Counted from the stretch's first letter, positions 50,036 through 60,035 are shown. The stretch: DNA of 64,000 nt from Trichopria drosophilae (GCA_030407085.1 CM059585.1:88550501-88614500), one strand, 5' to 3'. The notes: generated from the sequence alone by a model not told the origin. Numbers and translations are program-made.

Positions 50036-50892
50036 CACGGAAAAAAATAGTACGTCGTTCCAGCCAGATTGCCCAGCTAAAACAGCTTCCCACTGCCCAG
50101 CAGGTCGATGTAAGTCGCGAGTGAAGACGTAAAATGACAATTAAAATTCGAAATCCTTAAAATTTTTTTTTCTATAAATAGGTATACTTTTCTTATGTCT
50201 TTAAGAATATTTTTACATAATTTCTAGACGATGTGGTTATTTATATTATTTTTATATGATTTTTTAAAGTCGTTAATAGTGAAAAAATCACTACTTTTTT
50301 CATTTTAAGGCTTCCATATTGATTACCGTGTTAGATACGACAAAAATGCACTGAACCTTTTTTGTAGAGCACGAAGTTTCCTACAAAAAAGTCCGTGAGA
50401 GCCATAGTCTAATGTTAATATGTACGGCATGAAAAACATCGGAAGTTATTGAATAAATCATTGAAATTTTAGAACAGAGATAGTTATCTTATTCGTGACG
50501 TATCTATTAACAATAGACTATGGCTCTCACTGACTTTTTTGTAGGAAATTTTGTGCTCTACAAAAAAGGTTGAGTGCATTTTTGTCGTATCTAACACGGT
50601 AATCAATACGGAAGCCTTAAAATGAAAAAAGTAGTGATTTTTTCACTATTAACGACTTTAAAAAAATCATATAAAAATAATATAAATAACCACATCGTCT
50701 AGAAATTATGTAGAAATATTCTTAAAGACATAAGAAAAGTATACCTATTTATAGAAAAAAAAAATTTAAGGATTTCGAATTTTAATTGTCATTTTACGTC
50801 TTCACTCGCGACTTACATCGCGACCTGCTGGGCAGTGGGAAGCTGTTTTAGCTGGGCAATCTGGCTGGAGCGACGTACTATTTTTTTCCGTG
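50036..50892. mobile_element. 857-base near-perfect palindrome (fold-back element)
   Basis: CACGGAAAAAAATAGTACG at the left is mirrored at 50892, with TA at 50034-50035 and 50893-50894. The arms of about 395 bases (from CAGCCAGATTGCCCAGCTAA through TATCTAACACGGTAATCAAT) differ at only a handful of positions. The loop around 50440-50500 is short. No frame of note. Confidence 0.92.
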
Positions 50893-51646
50893 TATAGGAT
50901 AACTGTAACTAATCAATGGCAGTTGACGACCTCTTGAACTAAACTAGTTGAACTAGAGTAGTTGATAAGTAGTCAAATCTATTAACAATATTTTTTTCGG
51001 TGAGCATTTTCCAATGGGCGTTCACTTCATAGTAAAGTTGACGTATTAGCTAGTTTCTTGACATGGAATAAAGTCATAGGGTAAAAAAAAAACATTTGAA
51101 TTTTATATCAAAATTATTGAGGCATGCTGTCAGCCATTTAGAATATAAAATTCATTATTACCCAACGATTGATCCCAGTCTGTTGCCTCCGTAATAGTAA
51201 GAGATTTTTTGGTAATATTTATTTCTAACGTATTGCAGCTCGTTTTAATGAATCGAAATTGAAAAGTGTTTACTCATTAAGAACGAATTTGCAAAAACGA
51301 TCCGGGTAAGGAGAAAAAAGTCAAACACATGTAAGAAGGGGAAGAAAACCTGTCCCTGATATGCAATTTTTCCTGTGCTTTTAATAACCTTTTCTTTTTA
51401 CAACATGCCTCATAATGATCCATGAATGTTAATACAACAACATCGACAATAAAGTTCAGTAAGCCGTAGAAGAATTTTTTAATTGACAAAAGCTTACAAT
51501 TAGTTTACAAATTACTACACTGAAAAAATGACCAATTCACCCAAATATTTGAATGACTTAATCGTTTTTTTCCAATTAAATATTCTCGAATATGATTAAA
51601 TTTACTAAATATTATATTAGATCTATACTAAATATTTGATGCAATA

Positions 51647-51894
51647 CAATAGAGTCCCGGTATAATTGCGTCTTGCTATATTTACGTCACAGCATATTTG
51701 CCCGGTTCCGTCTCGTTATATTTACCCCCCCCCCCTTCCTTGCACACTGGGGTCTCAGGAAGGGACTTCTGTGACGTCACAAACATAACGCGACTGAGGG
51801 AAGTCGGAGAAGCGACATTCCCCTTCTTTTGGTAAATTGGAGAAAGGAGGGAAAGGCGAGGTACCAAGTGGGTAAATATACCGGGACTCCACGG
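51647..51894. mobile_element. pogo-like MITE, CAGTAGAGTCCCGG family, copy 2
   Basis: CAATAGAGTCCCGGTATAAT and the right end ATACCGGGACTCCACGG are inverted, flanked by TA (51645-51646, 51895-51896). The left half is the reverse of the right half of the copy at 14837. It contains a run of C at 51726. Confidence 0.8.
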
Positions 51895-52093
51895 TATTTA
51901 TAAAATGTCCAGCGGTAAATCTTACTCCTCAATGAAATTTCTTGTGTATGAACAATCAAAGAAAATAAAAATTGTATATATTTTGTATTTTACAAGACCC
52001 TAACACTTTATTACTTTTAAATTCTACGGAACAAATGAATTCATTTCAAAATTTTGCGCCACTTTTTCATTTTCCTGGTTGGTAGAATGTATG

Positions 52094-52109
52094 ACCACCA
52101 GGTGGCTAC
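52094..52109 (+). promoter_or_regulatory. CTCF-like motif
   Basis: ACCACCAGGTGGCTAC closely fits the CCASYAGRKGGC core of the insect CTCF insulator motif. Related sites occur at 10649 (ACCACCAGGTGCCATCGCG) and 53969 (CCAGGTGGCTAC). Motif match only; occupancy is unknown. Confidence 0.3.
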
Positions 52110-52341
52110 GCATTGAGGCGCTTGAATTCGCAAGCAGTTAGATCTGGTTTCAGAAGTATACATGCAAGTTCCAAATTTTATGGACTATCTTTCTTATCTA
52201 TCTTTTATCTTTCAGGTAAAAGAAATAAGGTAAATTTAATAATTACAAAATATAAATTATTACCAATCTCAGTTTCAGATTCAAATCAAATATTGCGGAG
52301 TATGAAGCAAACAAAAAATCAACATTTTTGTATATATGTTA

Positions 52342-52613
52342 CAGTAGAACCTACGATATCGCAAACGGTCGGTTCCAGCCTACCTACGATATCGCCAAAA
52401 GAAACCCCTTCTCCTTGTACCCCTTCTCTATATACCTCGCGCCCCTATTTCGGAGACGCGCATGCGCTTCTCTATATGTATGTGTGTACGTATGTAATGC
52501 ACAGACGATGGTGGGGGAAAAAACTTTCCCTCTTTTGGCGATATAAGAAGTTCTTCATTTGCGATATCATGGGTTTGGCGATATCCGAGTTTGCGATATC
52601 GTAGGTTCTACTG
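52342..52613. mobile_element. 272-base pogo-like MITE, CAGTAGAACCTACGATATCG ends
   Basis: Inverted ends of about 25 bases, exact by eye, with TA on both sides (52340-52341, 52614-52615). The interior repeats CTACGATATCGC/TTGGCGATAT. The 163-codon frame across it is an artefact of the repeat. Confidence 0.85.
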
Positions 52614-53159
52614 TACATATAATAGTTGATGAAACAAATAAAATAGCTGATTGTTTTAAACTCATTGTTTTATCAATTTCAATGAATGATATTGCGGATT
52701 TACTAAATCATTTGATCAAATGATTAAAATGACTGGTTATTTTATACAAGTCAGTGGTGGTCAATGTGGTTCTACTGATTTAACTAAATTAACCATTTTA
52801 ATTGAACATGATTTCCGAATATGTAGTTCGATTATTTGATTGAAATTGTTAATTATGTTCAGTCTACAAATGCTAAAATAAAAGTTACTAAATGTTCTCA
52901 CCTAAGTTCTTTTTTACTCCACAAGATGGCGTAAAAGACACTTAGATGTCCCATAAGAGACCTGTGACTCAAACCTCTTATAATATTCCAATGTTTCACA
53001 GCGATTTTGGAGGTTAGGTACTGACTTTTTAGGGCCAGGTTAAAAAAATTGAAGAAAAATCTTTAATTGCACAGTTTCTACAGTAAAAAGTTCAAAAGAG
53101 ACTTTTCGCCCCCACTCAACTCTATTTCATACAATGACTAAAATAATATATTATGAAAC

Positions 53160-53650
53160 TAGTGCGTAAAAGTTCATTCTACGAATGTGAAGGGTTGCGG
53201 CCCGATCCGAAGGCGAGGGTCGTAAGCACATTCGCAGAATAAACATTTACGCACATGTTTCATACGATATTTTATGTACGTCTTTTCGGTGCGTAAAGTA
53301 AACTTAGGCACTCGATTATACTTTACGCACGAAAACGCCGTACGTAATAGTAGTTTTCGATACAAGGGCGTATGCGTAAAGAACTTTACACACACACACG
53401 TGTGCCGAAATATTGTTTACGTACGGCTTTTTCGTGCGTTAAGTATAATCGAGTGCGTAAAGTTTACTTTACGCACCGAAAAGACGTACAAAAACAATAT
53501 TTCGGCACGCGCGTGAGTGTGTGTAAAGTTCTTTACGCATACGCCCTTGTATCGAAAACTACTATTATGTCACTCGAGTGCGTAAAATGCGACCGAAAAA
53601 TGTCAAAAGTGTGTAAAATAGCATTTTACGCATCGAATGGCATAAATATT
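53160..53650. repeat. CTTTACGCAC composite fold-back
   Basis: Three alternating-orientation segments: reverse (53240-53343), forward (53348-53490) and reverse (53490-53570), built from ACTTTACGCACCGAAAAGAC, GTACGGCTTTTTCGTGCGT and TAGTTTTCGATACAAGGGCG. The forward segment is nearly identical to 32640-32775. Confidence 0.85.
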
Positions 53651-53739
53651 ATTAACCTTTAATGCAAATATTTGTTTGTTTTTAGGACGACAATGGAATA
53701 GTTGCAGTATTGCAAAAATAGATTACATATTATATATCT

Positions 53740-54090
53740 AAACCCTTTTAATAGGAGCAAGATGATGCAATCTGCCGGCGGCGTGAAATGTGCACCGGTT
53801 AATCGATTACCGGCTTTTCTTGCATGCTCCAGATGAAAGCCGCGTCGATACGCATAATGCTGCAGGCAATCAAATTGTAATAAAATCCTTTTCCAACTGA
53901 AATAGTCGTATTAGAAGATAATTGCACCGAGTCGGCTTTTAGCCGGCGATTAGTTTTCTTAAAATAGGCCAGGTGGCTACAATCAAATTAGATTTGGTCG
54001 GTATTTCGCAAGTTACCAACTGATCACAATGTAAATAACGATCGAATGTGATTAGCCGACGTCTCGATAAAGATTCGTTCAAATTATCTA
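53740..54090. promoter_or_regulatory. candidate intronic enhancer (unique, binding-site-rich block)
   Basis: A unique, higher-complexity block about 3 kb downstream of clu exon 1. It includes palindromic clusters such as ACCGGTTAATCGATTACCGG, several ATCGAT/TAAT homeodomain-type cores, CCAGGTGGCTAC, and two CAATCAAATT repeats (53867 and 53980). It carries no open frame of note and no terminal repeats, so it differs from the surrounding transposon debris. A conserved enhancer is inference; alignment with related insects would test it. Confidence 0.35.
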
Positions 54091-55070
54091 AAATCAACAT
54101 TTTTTGGAGGGCAGACATTGCAAACCTTTTTTATAAAAGTAGTTAAAATGTTTTTTCATAATTAACTGCAGAAATTTAAACAAAAAATTTTGTTTTCAAT
54201 TGTAGTTAATGTTTTTTTTTATAATGAACTAATAATGTTCTGGATTTCTTTTCCTGCTAGTAACTACTAAATATAAGTGTACATAAAGTTTATTGTTTTT
54301 TTTTTTATTTAGTTATTATTTAATTTTTTGTAAAATTAACATTTTTTGGAGGGGCAGAAATTTAAACAATAATTTTTTTTTCAATTGTAGTTAAATTTTT
54401 TTTTTTAATTAACTAACAATGGTCTGGATTTATTTTCGTGTTAGTAACTACTAAATATTAGTGTACACAATATTTATTGTATTTTTTTTATTTAGTTATT
54501 GTTTAATTTTTTGTAAAATTCACATTTTTTTGGAGCGGCAGAAAGTGAAAACAGAAATTTGTTATAAAAGTAGTTAACATTTTTTTTTTATAATTATTTT
54601 ATTTAGTATTTTTTTTATTTAGTTATTATTTAATTTTTTGTAAAATTAACATTTTTTGGAGGGGAGAAATGGAAAACAAAATTTTTTTATAAAAGTAGTT
54701 AAAATTTTTTTGTTATAATCAACTAATAATGTTCTGGATTTCTTTTCGTGTTAGTAACTACTAAATATAAGTGTATACAATATTTATTGTATTTTTTTTT
54801 ATTTAGTTATTATTTAATTTTTTGTAAAATTAACATTTTTTGGAGGCCTAAAAATTGAAAACAAATTTTCTTTTGTAAGTTGTAGTTAACTCTTTTTTTA
54901 AAATTAAGTAATATATGTATAATAATAATGTTCTGGATTTATTTTCGTGTTAACTAATTGTAACGTGTAACTACTACTTAAAAATATTAAATTAAACAAT
55001 ATTTATTGTATTTTTTTTTTATTTCTTTATTTATTATTTAATTTTTTGTACATACAAATTTAAAAAATTT
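54090..55070 (+). repeat. tandem array, period about 190 (satellite-like)
   Basis: The unit starts at AACATTTTTTGGAGG (54096, 54338, 54520, 54638, 54831). It runs through AATGTTCTGGATTTCTTTTC, GTTAGTAACTACTAAATATA and TTTAGTTATTATTTAATTTT. Spacing varies from 118 to 242 because units carry deletions and insertions. About five units. Confidence 0.85.
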
Positions 55071-55079
55071 AATTAATTT

Positions 55080-56580
55080 ACTCATTTTTATCTAATTAAA
55101 TGGAATAATTTTTTACAATTAATAATTAATAACAACATTTTTATTAGATTAATATTAGGTATATTTTACAATTAAAATTTAGAAAGTAAATGAAACTATT
55201 TTCACAAGCTAATTTGCTTCAATTTTGTTAGGTCGTGACAGTTTCAATTACAGGATGAGATTAATTTAATTATTTTTATGTAAAACCATCAGATAAAAAT
55301 CTCATTAAGCAATTGAGACTTTCGTGGCATGCAATTACTCCAAAAGTCAAATTATTTGATCTTAACAAGGCATTTTTTTTTACTTTTTAACACAAAAATT
55401 CAGCCATTTTTAATACTTTACAGATTAATAATAATAATAATATAAACTTTTTTAAATAATTTTTTTAGCAATCGTTAGTTTATAAATATAAATTAAGAAT
55501 TTGTTATTATTTATTGTTGATAACAATTCTGACAAAATCATATTTATAATGTTGAAAAAAAACTTTTACTCCAAAATATTCAACATATTGAATAGATATG
55601 CTCCATTTTTTTAAACGAAGTAGAAGATTGATATTTTCACAATTTATTTATTACCACTTGAGAAAATATATTAAGAAAGTTGTTTGTAACATATATAAAA
55701 TAACTTTTGTTTTTTAATATCAAAAAATCATTGAAATGTTAATAATATTCAACCGATTTACATTTGACCGGAAAAATCACTAAAATTATTAGTAAACGAT
55801 TTGATTATTCCTTTCAGTATTACGATTTAAGCTGACAAGATGATTAATGATACCTGATTAAGAATGTCGCATCTTAACCCATAACCGTTTTGGAGAAAAA
55901 ACAGATGTAGAATATAACAGTATTGCTTGTACAAATTGTACTTTAGTGAAACGGAGTTAGTATTTACCCATTGACATCAAACAAAAACTAAAATCGGTAA
56001 TAATAAAGCTACATTTTAGGTCATTGTCATTAAGAATGCATGTCAATTTACGTTTTTTTAAGAAATTCTGCAATTGATATTTTTGAATAAAAAGATAACT
56101 TTGTAAATTTAAATCATGATTATGACAAGTTTTTTATTTAAATTTAAAGCTTTAAATAAACTACAACGTTGAAGGAATTTAAGTTAGGTTTATTATCAGT
56201 TCTTATTAACACTAATTAACATACATGTGATTATATTAATACATGCTCATATTTAGTTATCTTGACCGTGAACAAAAAATGTGCTGTCTTTTCCAAAATT
56301 GTGCTCATTTTAAAAAAATGAGTAAATTGTTAACAGCGTATACTGTTGCAATACAACCACAATAATATAAAATGAGGATTGCGCATATCTTGTTGAAACT
56401 GACGAAATTTTTGAGTGAATTGTAAAGTCGCTTGTGTTTCATTATAGAATCATTTGATATCGTTTATTGATATTGACAATAACTCGTATTACATTTTGAT
56501 TTCGAAATTGTAAGATGTTTGAAAAAAAAAGAGACAAGATTGTTTAATATTGATGAAACAAGTCTATCGGTTCTGCAGAG
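55080..56580. other. 5' end of clu intron 1, nothing recognised
   Basis: AT-rich sequence between the tandem array and the CpG island; no exon, repeat family or element ends seen, apart from the acceptor-like tract at 56570-56602. Confidence 0.45.
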
Positions 56581-56602
56581 TTTTTTACTTATTTTTTTAT
56601 AG

Positions 56603-56869
56603 GGAAAAGGTGGCTACGGAGGTGGTGGACATGACAGGGTGTCGTCGAGTTCCTCGGCACCGGGGAATCCTGTCGGGCCCCTCTCCTCGACGATGGTGGC
56701 GATTCGTTCTCACATGACCTCGCGTTCGCGCATAAGACTCCGTTACGTAACGCCGGGCGCCCGGCACGGCGTTTCCGAGCGCGAAGACCACGTTTTATTC
56801 GAAAAGCCGAAATGCCCGCGGACGTTACGCAACCCTCAACATTACATCCCTACACCCGGACGAGGTTAA
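56603..56869 (+). CDS. candidate plus-strand coding exon, antisense within clu intron 1 (unrecognised)
   Basis: A strong acceptor (long T-rich tract ending TTTTTATAG at 56602) is followed immediately by an 88-codon open frame ending in TAA. The in-frame stop overlapping the acceptor means the frame opens exactly at the splice site. It begins with a Gly/Tyr-rich run (GKGGYGGGGHDR), then SSSSSAPGNPVGPLSS, and ends basic (…RNPQHYIPTPGRG). No internal start is needed if it is a terminal exon. I do not recognise the protein. The alternative is chance: this is a CpG island, where stops are rare. No upstream partner exon was found in the 43-kb intron. Confidence 0.25.
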   Translation, partial: GKGGYGGGGHDRVSSSSSAPGNPVGPLSSTMVAIRSHMTSRSRIRLRYVTPGARHGVSEREDHVLFEKPKCPRTLRNPQHYIPTPGRG

Positions 56870-56917
56870 CCTAGGGATTGTCGGATCTCCCGACGACGAC
56901 GTCGACGTCGTACTCAC

Positions 56918-57005
56918 CGGTTTCCTGGCCGTCCTTGCCGTTCACCAACGGAATTTTCATTGTTCCGTTTTCCTCGCTCGTCTCGACCTGCGAACCGAGA
57001 GTCAT
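56918..57005 (-). CDS. clu: clu coding exon 1 (start codon, residues 1-29 plus one base)
   Basis: On the minus strand an ATG at 57005-57003 opens a 29-codon stretch (MTLGSQVETSEENG...) ending GQET plus a single G, followed by a strong donor (GTGAGT) at 56917. The phase-1 end fits exon 2, which begins with AA at 13899, forming GAA (E30). The joined text, [13 protein letters not shown], is a plausible acidic, poorly conserved CLU N-terminus. An in-frame TGA at 57017-57015, four codons upstream, fixes the start. The exon sits in a CpG-dense island, typical of a housekeeping first exon. N-termini of CLU proteins are not conserved, so assignment depends on frame, phase, donor quality, position and lack of a better candidate. 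A 5'-RACE read spanning 56918 to 13899 would settle it. Confidence 0.72.
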
Positions 57006-57480
57006 TCCTCTTTCTCACTCTTAACCAAAGTAGACGTATACCCGGTATCTCTATCTCTCTCTCGCTCGCGTTATTACTCGAGACACCCGGGTGTTCCCTT
57101 AATGTTATTCGATCACGACACGCGCGACGAGGTTGACGAAACCGACGACGGTGTCTTCTTCGAGAACGACAACGATCTTCGCGGCCAGCACTCCACTGTC
57201 CACTGATTCCTCGTTTCCGATTCTTCTCGGGCCGGGAGACTTCCTCGTCCCTCTCGGTTCCACCCTCGGATACCCGCCGGTGCTCGCGCTCGTCGCTTCT
57301 GATTGTCGCTGCTAAGCAACTGCACGTGCGTTTTAGAAGGCACTCAGAATTCAGCGGTGATTGGTCGATAACAGCCGATTCTTACAATCAGTCATTCTGA
57401 TTGGTTGAAAGCAACCATGGGCAGAATCGGGAAATAACGATTGGTTACGCGCCGGTGTAACAAATAGTCGACGCTGATTC
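57006..57480 (-). promoter_or_regulatory. CpG-rich clu promoter and 5' UTR with three CCAAT boxes
   Basis: From about 56600 to 57540 the sequence changes from AT-rich to GC- and CpG-dense. On the minus strand, upstream of the clu ATG, three CCAAT boxes (ATTGG on the plus strand) start at 57360, 57400 and 57440, exactly 40 bases apart. A CACGTG E-box lies at 57323-57328. CCAAT boxes are NF-Y sites in animal promoters (known). I infer transcription starts between roughly 57060 and 57330; no TATA box stands out. The 57113-57343 minus-strand frame has no ATG start and is probably 5' UTR. Confidence 0.6.
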
Positions 57481-57604
57481 GCGTATGTCCGGAAACGCTA
57501 GCGTCGATCGATTTTAAATTTAAAACAGTCTCGCGCCTTTCGTTTTATGCGAGCCGAGATGTACAGTAGATCCCCTCTTATTTGCATCGTCTTAATATTC
57601 TATC

Positions 57605-59292
57605 ATCTAAAATCTTAATATCTCATATTACTTTCTGACAATCACGAGATCGATTGTTTATAAATAGTTTCAAAATGTGTAAGAATATTTTGAAAATCAA
57701 TCGTGCTTAGCGGCTTAAAAAACGTCTGGTATAAAATGTATTAATTGAATGAATCATTTTTAAAAATGAACTTCGTTTCATAATTTTGGGAAACAAAATC
57801 TATAGTAATTTTTAGTTACAGTAACAGAAATATGCAAGGTAAATAAAAAAATTGTTGACTTCATTAAATAATTTATCAACAATATTTGATATAGTTATGT
57901 ACGCAAATTCTTAGTAATTTAAGTTGATTTGTAATTACATAAATAAATTGTATAAACCAAATCAAATTTAACGAACCAACACTGTCACATAAAGAGCCTC
58001 TGTAAGCCCCATGCCAAAAATGCCCCTTTTTCGTACCTCGAATATTCAAACTTTTTTTATGCCAATTGGTTACATATGATGGCCCATTATTTCGGAAATA
58101 TGAGAGGTCCAAGTTGACCATGTCCAATAAAAAATGTACATCAATTTCACATTTATACTCGAATAATAATGTTAAAAAAAATCAGACGAAATGGTTCTTT
58201 ACAGACTTTTGGCTGCTGATTACGAATCTGAAGTCAGATTTTAAAAATTCAAAAGGCGGATCCAATATGGCGGACGACTTTTTTGAAAATCAAATGAAAT
58301 TAGCTTGAATCACGTTATTCTGAAGTTTTCGGGGTCGTTGATTACGAATCGGCAGTTAGTTTTTCAAAATTCAAAATGGCAGGTCCAATAAAACGGATGA
58401 CTTTTGAAAAATTTAATGCAATTCGCTTGAAACTCGTCAGCTTAAGGTTTTTGTAGTCGATGAAGTTGAATCTAACGTTGAATTGATATTGAAAAGGCAC
58501 TAAGTTTTCTTTGTCGCAGCATTAAGTCTGTTTTGACTCTGCATAGGAAACAAAAGACAATCTAAAAACAATCAAAGTTTTAATGCATCGTTTAAGACAT
58601 CTTATTTGAATCGTGGACTTGCGAAAGTGATAAAATAAATGTATCTTTAGTGTTGAAAATCTCGAATTTATAAAAGATTTCAGCCTGTATTTAAAAACCC
58701 TAAAAACAAAAAACATAAAATAAAAGTATCTTGCCTTGGTTGGAGTATTGCATCTTGCCTTTGTTAAACTTTAACGTGTTTCAAGCGAATTGCATTTGAT
58801 TTTTTAAAAGTCGTCCGCCATTTTGGATTTGCCATTTTGAATTTTTAAAATATGACTTCAGATTCGTAATCAGCGACCCGAAAAACCCCCGAGTAATAAT
58901 TTTTGGGCAAATTAGATCGATTTTCAAAAAAGTCGTCCGCCACATTGGATCCGCCATTTTGAATTTTTAAAATCTGACTTCAGAAATAAAATATTCTTGA
59001 TAAAAAATATTTATTGATTGATGTCAACAATTTTTTTATTTACCTTACATATTTCTTTTACTGTAACTAAAAATTACTATAGATTTTGTTTCCCAAAATT
59101 ATGAAACGATAACCGGAAAAAACTTTATTTTTAAAAATAATTCATTTCAATTAATACATTTTATACCAGACGTTTTTTAAGCCGCTAAGCACGATATGAT
59201 TTTCAAAATATTCTTACACATTTTGAAAATATTTATAAACAATCAATCTCGTGTTTGTCAGAAAGTAATATGAGATATTAAGATTTTTTCGA
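57605..59292. repeat. 1.7-kb inverted repeat upstream of the clu promoter
   Basis: The arm 57605-57860 (AATCTTAATATCTCATATTA, GTGCTTAGCGGCTTAAAAAA, TTTCATAATTTTGGGAAACA) is repeated inverted at 59035-59292 with only scattered differences. Between the arms, ATGGCGGATCC modules face each other (58195-58420 and 58785-58990). CAGTAGATCCCCTC at 57564 resembles a pogo-type left end but has no matching right end. Confidence 0.85.
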
Positions 59293-60035
59293 AGGACCCT
59301 TTCGAATTAAAAATAATCTTTGTGATGAATGCCATTCATTTGTTTTGACAAATCTATATAGAATTTATTCGACTGTTTACACACTCGCGCACCACATATT
59401 TAGTTACGTTCGCGGTTGAGTTTCCGTCTATAATAATCTCCTTGAAGATTAATATAAATCAGGATATTATGGGGTACAGTTATAATATTCCAAATAATGG
59501 TTTCAAATTATTCAGTTAGAAGATAATATATATATTCGGACCACCTCGAATGTTGATTCATTGACAGAATAGTTCTTGGATTACATGGGGAGAGTAAAAA
59601 GATAAGCAAAGTGGCAGGAGACATTAAAAATATCTAAAAGAGTGCGGTCTCAAAAAAATACTCATTAGTTTTTTCCAAATAGCAGGTTTCTTATGAAAGT
59701 GCTCAAAAAGATATTTTCGCGACCTTTTTCAGACAAAACTCAACTTTGATGGTTTACGCATCATTTGAAATTTTAATTCATATTTTTGCCATGGTAATAA
59801 GCTTATGTTATCGCGGAAAACTTAAATAATAGAACGATAAATTATAATAAACCACATAGGTAGATTTTTCTTTCTTTTGTATTTTTGAGAATGAATGTTG
59901 ATTTAAAGTTATTTGTAGGGAACAATTTTATTTTATTATTTATTTGAGCGCAGAAATTTGAATGTTTCCGAGATCTATTGCATTGATCAGTTAACAAATG
60001 TCGTGTTTTTCGCTACGACGAGAAATTCGGAACAC

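Larger units (their letters stand above)
1..57005 (-). other. clu: clu/CLUH gene span, 5' part of the gene (3' part off the left edge)
   Basis: Eight minus-strand coding exons join in frame. Their phases agree at every junction (exon 1 ends phase 1, 2 phase 0, 3 phase 0, 4 phase 1, 5 phase 0, 6 phase 2, 7 phase 0, 8 phase 1), and each boundary has AG/GT signals. They encode about 616 residues; family members are roughly 1300-1450 residues, so over half of the protein lies left of position 1. Clueless/CLUH is a cytosolic RNA-binding protein that associates with mRNAs of nuclear-encoded mitochondrial proteins and with ribosomes; its loss clusters mitochondria. Recognition rests on long stretches matching the CLU N-terminal and CLU domains (family knowledge). 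The first intron, about 43 kb, is the striking feature; introns 2 (5.8 kb) and 5 (4.8 kb) are also large. Confidence 0.95.

Noticed and set aside
52113..52604. 163-codon frame on the plus strand, the longest in the window
   Set aside because: Most of it runs across a TA-flanked inverted-repeat MITE (52342-52613); the text is repeat-derived and matches no protein family I know.
54090..55070. CRISPR-like regular repeats
   Set aside because: Units are long, diverged and contiguous, in an animal intron; this is a satellite-like array.
57113..57343. 76-codon minus-strand frame upstream of clu
   Set aside because: Begins with GTG rather than ATG, lies in a CpG-rich leader, and the true frame is closed by TGA at 57017-57015.
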